Positions 32,911 through 40,695 of a stretch of 51,456 nt of DNA are shown in pieces. The position numbers were made by a program, and so were the translations under genes. Numbering within the stretch: position 1 is the first letter of the stretch; each line of letters starts with the position of its first letter. The DNA is taken from contig CAZWDO010000001.1 in the NCBI GenBank assembly GCA_964632485.1, positions 39,752 to 91,207 of the forward strand. Direction: 5' to 3'. This DNA is from CAZWDO01 sp964632485 [NCBI: uncultured bacterium]. Lineage in GTDB: Bacteria > JAGOEH01. Under the pieces are notes generated by a model. It saw nothing but the letters and a program-made list of their open reading frames with translations. It had not been told where the DNA came from and searched no databases.

Positions 32911-34788
32911 ATGCTGACGGATCGAGCAGATTTAAACCAGTTAAAACAGCAACTTTCCAGCGCATTACGTAAAGAAAAATACCGTATTAATATATGCGCC
33001 GGACTGGGTTGCGTAGCTAAAGGCTCTATCGGCGTCTTCAATCGTTTCATCGAGGAGTTGAAAAAACAAGGGTTGGATGGCAGTATCCAGGTTTTTCTCC
33101 ATGATGAAAAAGAGGGCGTTAATACAATTAAAACCGGATGTATCGGATTATGTGAAGCAGGACCGGTTATTTTAATCACTCCCGGGGAAATTCTCTACAT
33201 CAAAGTTACAGAAGAGGATGTGTCCGCCATAATCAATCAGACGATCATAAATGGTCAACTGGTTGAGCATCTGTTACCGCAGACAAATCAGGGCAAAGCC
33301 TGCCGTTCCATCAAGGAAGTCCCCTTTTATGCCAAACAGGAAAAAATCGTTCTGCGCAATTGCGGCCAGATTGATCCGACCGATATCCGCGACTATATTG
33401 CTCATGACGGCTATCAGGCATTAGCTAAGGCTTTATTCGACCAAACTCCGGAAGAGGTAGTGGATACGATGATCCGCTCCAATTTGCGAGGTCGGGGAGG
33501 CGGAGGTTTTCCGACTGGCCGCAAGTGGAAATTCGCCCAGATCGAAAAGGATCCAGTCAAATATATTGTAATCAATGCCGATGAAGGGGATCCAGGCGCG
33601 TTTATGGACCGCTCAGTACTGGAAGGCGATCCGCATAGCGTGATCGAAGGGGCGGCGATCGCCGCCTATGCGATTGGCGCTCAGGAAGCCTATGTTTATG
33701 TTCGCGCTGAATATCCGCTGGCGGTCGAACGTTTGAACATTGCCATAAAAGAGGCCAAGGAATATGGGCTGTTGGGCGACTCGATACTGGGCAGCCAATT
33801 TTCATTGCACTTAAAGATAAAAGAGGGAGCCGGAGCATTTGTTTGCGGTGAAGAAACGGCCTTAATTTCCTCGATAGAGGGAGATCGCGGCATGCCGAAA
33901 CCCAAGCCCCCTTTTCCAGCGCAAAAAGGTCTTTGGGGCCATCCTACCATTATTAATAATGTAGAAACCATGTCCTGTATCGCGCCAATTATCCTCAAAG
34001 GCGCTGAATGGTTTACCTCATTCGGCACACCCACTTCCCCCGGTACAAAAACCTTTGCTTTATCGGGGAAATTACGCAATACCGGACTAGCGGAAGTGCC
34101 TTTCGGCATCACATTGCGCGAACTGGTATTCGATATCGGTGGCGGAATTCAGGATAATAATCAGTTTAAAGCCGCCCAGATTGGCGGACCTTCCGGCGGG
34201 TGTTTAACCGTTGAACATCTGGATATGCCCTTAGACTACGATTCACTGCAAAAAGCGGGCGCAATTGTGGGCTCAGGCGGACTGGTCATTCTGGACGACA
34301 AAACCTGTATGGTGGAAACCGCGCGCTTTTTTATGAATTTCACTCAATCTGAATCCTGCGGCAAATGCGTTCCCTGTCGGGAAGGCACTAACCGTATGCT
34401 GGAAATCATGGAGCGAATCGTCATCGGTGAAGGCGTGGAAGAACCCCTGGGACTGTTGGCGGAAATCGCAGCCGTCGTCAAAGATGGCAGTTTGTGCGGC
34501 TTGGGAAAAACCGCGCCCAATCCGGTATTATCCACTATCAATTATTTCAGAAATGAATACTTGTCTCATATCCGTGATCGTGTCTGCCTGGCTAAACAAT
34601 GCAAAGACCTTGAACATTATTACGTCAATCCTGAACTTTGCCGCGGATGTATGAAATGCGCAAAGGAATGCCCCAGCCGGGCCATTTTGGGCGTGCTGAA
34701 GGAACCCTTCGTCATACTCCAGGAACGCTGCACGAAGTGCGGTAACTGTATCACCATTTGCCCTTTCAACGCGATCTATTTAGCTTAA
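32911..34788 (+). CDS. hydB: Electron-bifurcating hydrogenase subunit HydB (NuoF-like)
   Basis: A 625-residue flavoprotein from ATG 32911 (AAGGAG 8 bases before). N-terminal thioredoxin-like domain, residues 20-110, has the [2Fe-2S] ligands Cys29, Cys34, Cys77 and Cys81. The NADH/FMN core includes RGRGGGGFPTGRKW (193-206) and GEETALISSIEG. A SLBB fold then leads to a [4Fe-4S] site with Cys483, Cys486, Cys489 and Cys529 (ESCGKCVPCREG). The C-terminus is a 2[4Fe-4S] ferredoxin, Cys577-587 and Cys607-617. Here NAD(H) is coupled to ferredoxin and H2 by flavin-linked electron bifurcation. Confidence 0.96.
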   Translation: MLTDRADLNQLKQQLSSALRKEKYRINICAGLGCVAKGSIGVFNRFIEELKKQGLDGSIQVFLHDEKEGVNTIKTGCIGLCEAGPVILITPGEILYIKVTEEDVSAIINQTIINGQLVEHLLPQTNQGKACRSIKEVPFYAKQEKIVLRNCGQIDPTDIRDYIAHDGYQALAKALFDQTPEEVVDTMIRSNLRGRGGGGFPTGRKWKFAQIEKDPVKYIVINADEGDPGAFMDRSVLEGDPHSVIEGAAIAAYAIGAQEAYVYVRAEYPLAVERLNIAIKEAKEYGLLGDSILGSQFSLHLKIKEGAGAFVCGEETALISSIEGDRGMPKPKPPFPAQKGLWGHPTIINNVETMSCIAPIILKGAEWFTSFGTPTSPGTKTFALSGKLRNTGLAEVPFGITLRELVFDIGGGIQDNNQFKAAQIGGPSGGCLTVEHLDMPLDYDSLQKAGAIVGSGGLVILDDKTCMVETARFFMNFTQSESCGKCVPCREGTNRMLEIMERIVIGEGVEEPLGLLAEIAAVVKDGSLCGLGKTAPNPVLSTINYFRNEYLSHIRDRVCLAKQCKDLEHYYVNPELCRGCMKCAKECPSRAILGVLKEPFVILQERCTKCGNCITICPFNAIYLA

Positions 34789-34804
34789 GCGGAGGACACG
34801 GAAC

Positions 34805-36817
34805 ATGCAAAACATTATAAAAATCAACAATAAAAGCGTGCCGATCACCGGACAGGAAAAAAATCTATTGGAGATCATCCGCGGAATCGGCATTGAAATA
34901 CCCACCTTTTGTTATCATTCGGAACTCAGCATTTACGGCGCTTGCCGAATGTGTTTGGTGGAAGACGAAAAAGGAAATTTAATGGCGGCCTGTTCTACCA
35001 GGCCGATGGCCGGAATGTCGCTAAAAACCCATTCCGCGCGGATTTTACGCATTCGCCGAATGATTATCGAACTATTACTCGCCAACCATCACCAGGATTG
35101 CACAATTTGTGAAAAAAGCGGACATTGCAAACTTCAGGATTTAGCCAATTCACTTGGAGTCAACAAAGTACGCTTTACGCCCCGCAAGCCGTTGGAAGAC
35201 CTGGACCGATCCTCACTCTCGATTGTCCGCAATGCCAACAAATGCATACTCTGTGGCGATTGTGTGCGTATGTGCGCCGAAGCCCAGGGGATCGGAGTGC
35301 TCGGATTCGTCAATCGTGGCCCCAAAATTACTGTGGCCCCGGCGTTTGAACGCCCCATTGCCGAGGTTGAATGCATTAACTGCGGCCAGTGCGTAGCGGT
35401 TTGTCCCACCGGCGCTTTGATCGTTCGCGATGATACGGAAATGGTATGGGAAGCCCTGAATGATCCATCCAAAACAGTGATCGCCCAGATTGCGCCGGCC
35501 GTACGCGTCGCTATCGGCGAGGAGTTCGATCTCCCCGAAGGTGAAAACAATCTTTTTCGCATCGTGTCCGCTCTGAAACTTATGGGTTTTGATAAAGTGT
35601 TCGACACCTGTTTCACCGCTGATTTAACCGTTGTTGAAGAAACCTATGAATTCATCAATCGCGTCGGAAAAGGAGAAAAACTTCCACAATTTACTTCATG
35701 CTGTCCGGGATGGGTAACATACGCTGAACGGAGTTGTCCTGATCTGCTCGAGAAACTCTCCACTTGCCGCTCTCCCCAGCAGATGTTCGGCTCGTTAGCC
35801 AAAAAACATTATGCCAAACAGATCGGCGTTGATCCTAAAGATTTAGTTGTAATTTCGATTATGCCCTGTACCGCAAAAAAATTTGAAGCCCGTCGCGACG
35901 AATTTAACACTGACGGAATAATTGATGTCGACCACGTGATAACCACCACCGAGCTGGCGCGCATGGTCCGGGAAATGGGTATCCGTTTTGAAGAACTGGA
36001 ACCGGAATCGTTGGACATGCCATTCGGTTTTTTCAGCGGCGCCGGAGTTATTTTTGCCAGTAGCGGAGGTGTTGCGGAAGCCGCTTTGCGTTTGGCCGCT
36101 GAAAAAATCACCGGAAAATCTCTCGATGCGGTTGAATTTTATGATGTCCGCGGAATGAACGGGATAAAAGAAGCGACTCTCAACCTTGACGGACTCGAAG
36201 TAAAGGTCGCGGTTGTTTCCGGATTGGCCAATGCTCAAAAAATTATTGAAAAGGTACGCAACAAAGAAGTGAATTATCACTTGATCGAAATTATGGCCTG
36301 TCCCGGCGGGTGCGTCGGCGGAGGCGGACAACCAGTGCCCAATGACATGGAACATCGCGCCAAACGGTCTAAAGGCATCTATCAGATTGATGCGACTATG
36401 CCCCTGAAAAAATCCCAGGATAACCCGATCATTACCCAACTCTACAATGAATGGCTCAAGGAACCCAATAGCCATGAGGCCCATCTGGCGCTGCATACTC
36501 ATTATGGCCATCGTAAACGCATCAGTGGACTGGAAATTTCCGACGGGGATACAGGATCATCGCAACGACTGGTCGTTTCCGTCTGTGTCGGTACGAACTG
36601 TTACCTCAAAGGCTCCTACGACGTCCTGCAACAATTGATCCATCTCAGTCAGAAACATCACCTTGAAGAGAAAGTCGAATTCAAGGGAACATTCTGTGTG
36701 GAAAACTGCGCCCATGGCCCATCAGTCCGGATTGGCATGGAAAACCAAAAGTATGGTGTCGATCGCGCCGAAGTCGCCGAATTCTTCGAGCAATACATAA
36801 TGCCTAAGTTAACCTGA
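34805..36817 (+). CDS. hydA: Electron-bifurcating [FeFe]-hydrogenase catalytic subunit HydA (group A3)
   Basis: A 670-residue protein. N-terminal [2Fe-2S] (Cys36, 47, 50, 63), a His/Cys [4Fe-4S] site (HHQDCTICEKSGHC, 95-108), two [4Fe-4S] motifs (147-157, 190-200) and the H-cluster domain. All catalytic motifs are canonical: L1 TSCCPGW with Cys299 (proton relay) and Cys300, L2 MPCTAKKFE (Cys355), L3 IMACPGGCVGGGG (Cys499 and Cys503). An added C-terminal thioredoxin-like domain binds a fourth type of cluster ([2Fe-2S], Cys594, 599, 631, 635). Together with HydB and HydC it should make or use H2 with NAD(H) and ferredoxin. GGAGG precedes the ATG. Confidence 0.97.
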   Translation: MQNIIKINNKSVPITGQEKNLLEIIRGIGIEIPTFCYHSELSIYGACRMCLVEDEKGNLMAACSTRPMAGMSLKTHSARILRIRRMIIELLLANHHQDCTICEKSGHCKLQDLANSLGVNKVRFTPRKPLEDLDRSSLSIVRNANKCILCGDCVRMCAEAQGIGVLGFVNRGPKITVAPAFERPIAEVECINCGQCVAVCPTGALIVRDDTEMVWEALNDPSKTVIAQIAPAVRVAIGEEFDLPEGENNLFRIVSALKLMGFDKVFDTCFTADLTVVEETYEFINRVGKGEKLPQFTSCCPGWVTYAERSCPDLLEKLSTCRSPQQMFGSLAKKHYAKQIGVDPKDLVVISIMPCTAKKFEARRDEFNTDGIIDVDHVITTTELARMVREMGIRFEELEPESLDMPFGFFSGAGVIFASSGGVAEAALRLAAEKITGKSLDAVEFYDVRGMNGIKEATLNLDGLEVKVAVVSGLANAQKIIEKVRNKEVNYHLIEIMACPGGCVGGGGQPVPNDMEHRAKRSKGIYQIDATMPLKKSQDNPIITQLYNEWLKEPNSHEAHLALHTHYGHRKRISGLEISDGDTGSSQRLVVSVCVGTNCYLKGSYDVLQQLIHLSQKHHLEEKVEFKGTFCVENCAHGPSVRIGMENQKYGVDRAEVAEFFEQYIMPKLT

Positions 36818-36838
36818 TTATTACTATTTTCAGATAGC

Positions 36839-36879
36839 AGCGGCCTGAACTTTCAGGCCGCTGTCATACTGCTTTTTTT
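36839..36879 (+). terminator. Terminator of the hydrogenase operon
   Basis: AGCGGCCTGAA and its perfect complement TTCAGGCCGCT (36839-36862) form an 11-base stem with a 2-base gap, followed 10 bases later by a run of seven T (36873-36879). The T-run is slightly far, but placing and strength support termination 20 bases after the HydA stop. Confidence 0.75.
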
Positions 36880-37009
36880 GGTAGTTTGAACAAAAATCTG
36901 CTGATCTATTCCTGAGTATTCTCCGCTCCCTGATGAACGAGACAAAGCCCAGGGAAATCAGATCATATTTTTATCCATGGGTAAATGTTTAACAATTAGG
37001 AGAAATTGA

Positions 37010-38500
37010 ATGAAAAAGGCTCTGTTCATTATTGCCGGAATCTCTTTTTTTTGTCAATGCGCCCGCAAGGAACCCCCCATTGCCTATAAAGAAGAACTTT
37101 TTTGGAATCAAGCCAGTTATGCGACCCGTATGCTTAATCATATCCTGGCGGATAGCAGTCAGATTATCTGGAGCACCGGCAATCACACCTCGGAGATGGT
37201 GCCTCTCGGCGCGGTCGGACCTCGCCAATGGCTGAACCGGTTACAAGGAATTTGCGCAAATACAGATATCGGTAACGTCATGAAAGATGCAATAGCGGAA
37301 GGACATACGGTCATATTGGTGATCGGAGACGGAATGGGGATGACCCACATGAGTTTGCCAATTCTGTTGAATAAAGCTGAACACATTTCACAACCCACAT
37401 CTTTTGAGACAATCATGCGCGAAGGAATCAGCGCGATGTGTACGAATCAACTGACCGATTATGTTGTAACAGGATCGGCAGAAGCTGCGACGGCCATCGC
37501 CAGCGGTAGCCGGGCGCTGACCTCGATGATTGGAATTAATGACGACGGCTATCCGGTACGTACGGTTCTGGACAGCGCTGAGAGTTTGGGATATCCCACC
37601 GGATTATTAACCGATACCCGCATTACCCATGCCACACCGGCGGGGTTTTATGCCAACATTCTGGATCGCGGCGATGAAGATACGATAGCTTGGGACTTAG
37701 CCGTCCAAAACCGGATTGAAGTGCTGATGGGTGGCGGCGCCCGATTTTTTATCCCTGAAAGCGCCAAAGTTGGCGATCATCCAGCGTTTACCACACTCGA
37801 CAAGCAACTGGACTGCCAATCAGGCCGCAAAGACAAAACAGATTTGATCCAGGAGATGCAGAACCAGGGATATCGCGTTATTGCCAGTCAGAATCAGATG
37901 GATACGCTCACGGCCAATGGACAGCCGCTTTTGGGTTTGTTTGCCGGGGATGCAATGTCCGCAGCCATTGACCGGGATGATGAACCGACCAGCCAACCCG
38001 GACTGAACCGCATGACCGAAGTCGCTCTGCAACAGCTTCAAGCCCCGCAAAAACCGTTTTTTCTGATGGTGGAATGCGGTCGTATCGATTGGGAAGCCCA
38101 TGCCAATGATGCCGGCGCCGTGTTGGTAGCGGTCAAGGAGATGGATACCGTCCTTCAAACCTGTTATCATTATTATCAAAAAGACCCTGAACATACCCTG
38201 CTTATTTTTACGGCCGATCATGAAACGGGAGGCATGGGGATCAGTTATTACGTTGACAGAAAACATCCCCTGACGCGGGACCTGGCATCGGGAGTTTCCT
38301 GGGAAACATCGGTCCATCCGCTTGCATTCACCGGGTTTAAAAAATTGGCCCAGCAAAAAATGTCGCTGTTCAAATTGCTACAATCCGCCCAGTCAGCGCA
38401 GGACTTGGCGCGCCTGATCGAAACTAACACTGCATTTACAATTTCCCCCTCCGATGCGGAACGCGTAATGGAACTGGTCATTAAAAGCGAGATATATTAA
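37010..38500 (+). CDS. Exported alkaline phosphatase (PhoA family), probable lipoprotein
   Basis: A 496-residue protein with a signal peptide and possible lipobox cysteines at 15 and 17. Motifs: metal Asp107 in VIGDGMGMTHMS, nucleophile Ser156 in VVTGSAEAATAIASG, MVECGRIDWEAHANDAG, FTADHETGG and a late metal histidine in SVHPL. It would remove phosphate from phosphomonoesters outside the cytoplasm. AGGAG precedes the ATG by 7 bases. With the 5'-nucleotidase at 25192 it suggests scavenging of phosphate from nucleotides. The stop overlaps the next ATG. Confidence 0.92.
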   Translation: MKKALFIIAGISFFCQCARKEPPIAYKEELFWNQASYATRMLNHILADSSQIIWSTGNHTSEMVPLGAVGPRQWLNRLQGICANTDIGNVMKDAIAEGHTVILVIGDGMGMTHMSLPILLNKAEHISQPTSFETIMREGISAMCTNQLTDYVVTGSAEAATAIASGSRALTSMIGINDDGYPVRTVLDSAESLGYPTGLLTDTRITHATPAGFYANILDRGDEDTIAWDLAVQNRIEVLMGGGARFFIPESAKVGDHPAFTTLDKQLDCQSGRKDKTDLIQEMQNQGYRVIASQNQMDTLTANGQPLLGLFAGDAMSAAIDRDDEPTSQPGLNRMTEVALQQLQAPQKPFFLMVECGRIDWEAHANDAGAVLVAVKEMDTVLQTCYHYYQKDPEHTLLIFTADHETGGMGISYYVDRKHPLTRDLASGVSWETSVHPLAFTGFKKLAQQKMSLFKLLQSAQSAQDLARLIETNTAFTISPSDAERVMELVIKSEIY

Positions 38501-38928
38501 TGGGCTATTTTGAAAGTTCGCTCACCGTTCGCTACGTGGAAACGGATCAAATGGGAATTGCGCACCACTCGAATTATTTTGCCTGGTTTGAAGTCGGACG
38601 CACCGACTTTATCGCCAGCGCTGGCATCCGTTACAGCCAGGTCGAAGAAATGGGAGTACTGATGCCCCTGGTGCATTGCGATTGCCGATTCCTAAAAGGC
38701 GCCAAATATGAAGACTCTCTCCTGATACGCACTTCCATCAACGAACTTAAATACAGCTCCATCGCATTCTTATATGAACTCTTTTTTCAACCGGAACAGG
38801 TTAAACTTGCCGAGGGCCATACCCGTCATGCTTTTACTAATAAAAATCTGCAACCCATCAGTCTAAAAAAGAATCACCCGCTATTATGGGAAAAATTCCA
38901 AGCGCTCAACCACTCCACCGGGTCTTAG
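38500..38928 (+). CDS. Acyl-CoA thioesterase, YbgC/4-hydroxybenzoyl-CoA thioesterase family
   Basis: A 142-residue hotdog-fold protein. The active-site segment is VRYVETDQMGIAHHSNYF, with the catalytic Asp16, followed by WFEVGRTDFI. It hydrolyses short acyl-CoA or acyl-ACP. Start ATG overlaps the previous stop (TAATG), so it is in one operon with the phosphatase gene and the glycosyltransferase gene. Confidence 0.9.
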   Translation: MGYFESSLTVRYVETDQMGIAHHSNYFAWFEVGRTDFIASAGIRYSQVEEMGVLMPLVHCDCRFLKGAKYEDSLLIRTSINELKYSSIAFLYELFFQPEQVKLAEGHTRHAFTNKNLQPISLKKNHPLLWEKFQALNHSTGS

Positions 38929-40058
38929 TCTATTCGCATTCGGCAGTTACTCCACACCACCAGGACAAATACAGACAAATTGCCCGGCAGTTCCCCGTTT
39001 CCATTCGATTGCTACTCCCCGAGTTCGGGCGGGAAGAGGGAATACTTCATTATTCAAAAACCGAAAAAATTGCCGAAAACTTTCAGATTATCCAAATTCC
39101 AAGCGTATTGACACAAAAAATTTACTGGACAATTCCATTAAAAATAGCAGAACATTTAGCTGATTTTCAACCGGATCTGGTCTATATCGATGAAGAGCCG
39201 CAAACGCTAAGCGCCTGGGTTATCCAAAAACTGACAAGGAAATGGCGCGCATCCACTCCCATTATATTCTACAGTTGGGAAAACCTGCAACTTCCCTGGA
39301 CCCACCGGTTTCCCCGAGGCTTAATCTATGAAGTCCGGAGACGGCTCAATCTAGCGCATGCCACAGCAGTTATTTGCGGCAACCAGGCGGCGTCGCAGAT
39401 CATCCGAACCTATTCCCAGTTACCGGCTCCCGTTATCCCCCAATATGGGGTAACCGATGATTGGTTCGATATTCCCCTGCAATTCAATACTGGAAAACCC
39501 ATTCGTCTGGGTTTTGTGGGTCGGCTCCTGCCGGAAAAAGGGATTGCCACACTGCTGCAAAGCCTGTGCGGCCTTACGTTCCCTTACTTTCTGGATATAG
39601 TCGGGACCGGGCCTTACGAACAACCAATTCGCGACCAAATCCGAACACTGGGAGTTTCAGCCGCCATGCGAGGACATATCCCTCATGCGCAGTTGCCTGA
39701 AATCATGCAAGAATGGGATTGTCTGATTATCCCCTCACAACCGGTGTCTAACTGGCAGGAACAGTTCGGCCGGGTGATTACTGAAGCCCTGGCTTTAGGG
39801 AAAATGGTCATCGGCAGCGATTCCGGCGCCATTCCGGAAATCGTGGGGGATTCCGGACTCATCTTCCCCTGGCATGATGTCCGAGCCCTGCAAAACTGTT
39901 TAAACCACTACTACCAGCATCGCGCAAGCTATCAGCAAAGCGCATCGGAAAGACGCGCCGATACCAAAAAAAAATTTTCAGGAACGGCAATCGCCCAGGC
40001 AACCGGCCATATCTGGCTTCAAGCCGTCAATCGTAGCGGGTTGTTTTCTTCTGGCTGA
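38886..40058 (+). CDS. GT4-family glycosyltransferase
   Basis: A 390-residue protein with a GT-B layout. Its N-domain has VLVYSHSAVTPHHQDKYRQI and DLVYIDEEPQTLSAW; the C-domain has LGFVGRLLPEKGIATLLQSL, GTGPYEQPIRDQI and the motif FGRVITEALALGKMVIGSDS followed by GAIPEIVGDSGL. It overlaps the thioesterase gene by 43 bases, so the start is not certain, but no later start keeps the first strand. The 3' end overlaps tail to tail with the small gene on the other strand. Confidence 0.85.
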   Translation: MGKIPSAQPLHRVLVYSHSAVTPHHQDKYRQIARQFPVSIRLLLPEFGREEGILHYSKTEKIAENFQIIQIPSVLTQKIYWTIPLKIAEHLADFQPDLVYIDEEPQTLSAWVIQKLTRKWRASTPIIFYSWENLQLPWTHRFPRGLIYEVRRRLNLAHATAVICGNQAASQIIRTYSQLPAPVIPQYGVTDDWFDIPLQFNTGKPIRLGFVGRLLPEKGIATLLQSLCGLTFPYFLDIVGTGPYEQPIRDQIRTLGVSAAMRGHIPHAQLPEIMQEWDCLIIPSQPVSNWQEQFGRVITEALALGKMVIGSDSGAIPEIVGDSGLIFPWHDVRALQNCLNHYYQHRASYQQSASERRADTKKKFSGTAIAQATGHIWLQAVNRSGLFSSG

Positions 40059-40191
40059 TTGTGTCTAAGTGACTCTCAATTTTTTTCATAATCCGCGTCA
40101 AATCTCTCAATTTCTGCACCATCTCAATCTCCCGTTCCTCCTTAGTCATCTCCTTGGGATCCTTATCAACATTAATTCCCCATGGGCTCAT
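40027..40191 (-). CDS. Small charged helical protein of 54 residues
   Basis: An unlisted frame with ATG at 40189-40191 and AAGGAG exactly 6 bases upstream, an ideal ribosome site. The product starts MSPWGINVDKDPKEMT and continues as an amphipathic, Glu/Lys/Arg-rich helix with regular leucines and isoleucines, ending KKTTRYD. It would be cytoplasmic and coiled. Its last 32 bases overlap the end of the glycosyltransferase gene on the opposite strand. No family recognised. Confidence 0.6.
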   Translation of the reverse strand: MSPWGINVDKDPKEMTKEEREIEMVQKLRDLTRIMKKIESHLDTISQKKTTRYD

Positions 40192-40360
40192 TGCATACTC
40201 CTTGCTAAAATTAATGATTTCTTGAATTATAAACGTCTGGCTTAACCCAACCTTTAAACCCCACTCCGATCGAATGCCGAATGCCCCTCAAATTGGACGA
40301 CCTTCACACTTTCAGTATTTGCATAATTTCCGGATACCACAAAAAAAACCACCATTACCC

Positions 40361-40389
40361 ATAATGCAAAAAAAAAATCAAAGTGTCAA
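40361..40389 (-). promoter_or_regulatory. Possible promoter for the 54-residue gene
   Basis: On the minus strand TTGACA (40384-40389) and CATTAT (40361-40366) are 17 bases apart; the spacer is mostly T. The leader to the ATG would be about 165 bases, so the link is uncertain. Confidence 0.4.
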
Positions 40390-40581
40390 GTTTTTTTTAA
40401 ATTTAAAAATTTATCCAGTTTCCACGCACTCTATTTTATCATTCGTAATGATATCAGCCATTTTCAAGAATTTTCGAGAGATTGATAAAAGATGAATTCA
40501 CCAAAAAGCTTCAGTTTTAAGGTATTTTTCAAACAAATATTTCTCATTTTATAAAAAAAAATCCAATTTTAAATTTTTCAC

Positions 40582-40609
40582 TTGAATTTAACTTTTTTTA
40601 TATTATATT
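40582..40609 (+). promoter_or_regulatory. Probable sprA promoter
   Basis: TTGAAT (40582-40587) and TATATT (40604-40609) are 16 bases apart, giving a leader of about 80 bases. The sprA ATG itself has no nearby Shine-Dalgarno. Confidence 0.5.
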
Positions 40610-40695
40610 AGAAAAATTGAAAGGAGTCCCTATAGCCGCCAAAAATTCTGCGTTATTTGAGTAAAGTTGAAACTGAACCTGGAAATTAACATTCT

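Larger units (their letters stand above)
40204..40695. other. AT-rich divergent intergenic region
   Basis: About 490 bases between the 54-residue gene and sprA. It holds one promoter in each direction and several long A/T runs. No further gene with a ribosome site was found. An AAGGAG at 40621-40626 has no ATG, GTG or TTG at a usable distance. Confidence 0.55.

Noticed and set aside
35843-36511. A 222-residue open frame antisense to hydA
   Set aside because: The hydA frame carries all H-cluster motifs here; the antisense frame is rich in His, Phe and Arg as expected from a shadow frame.
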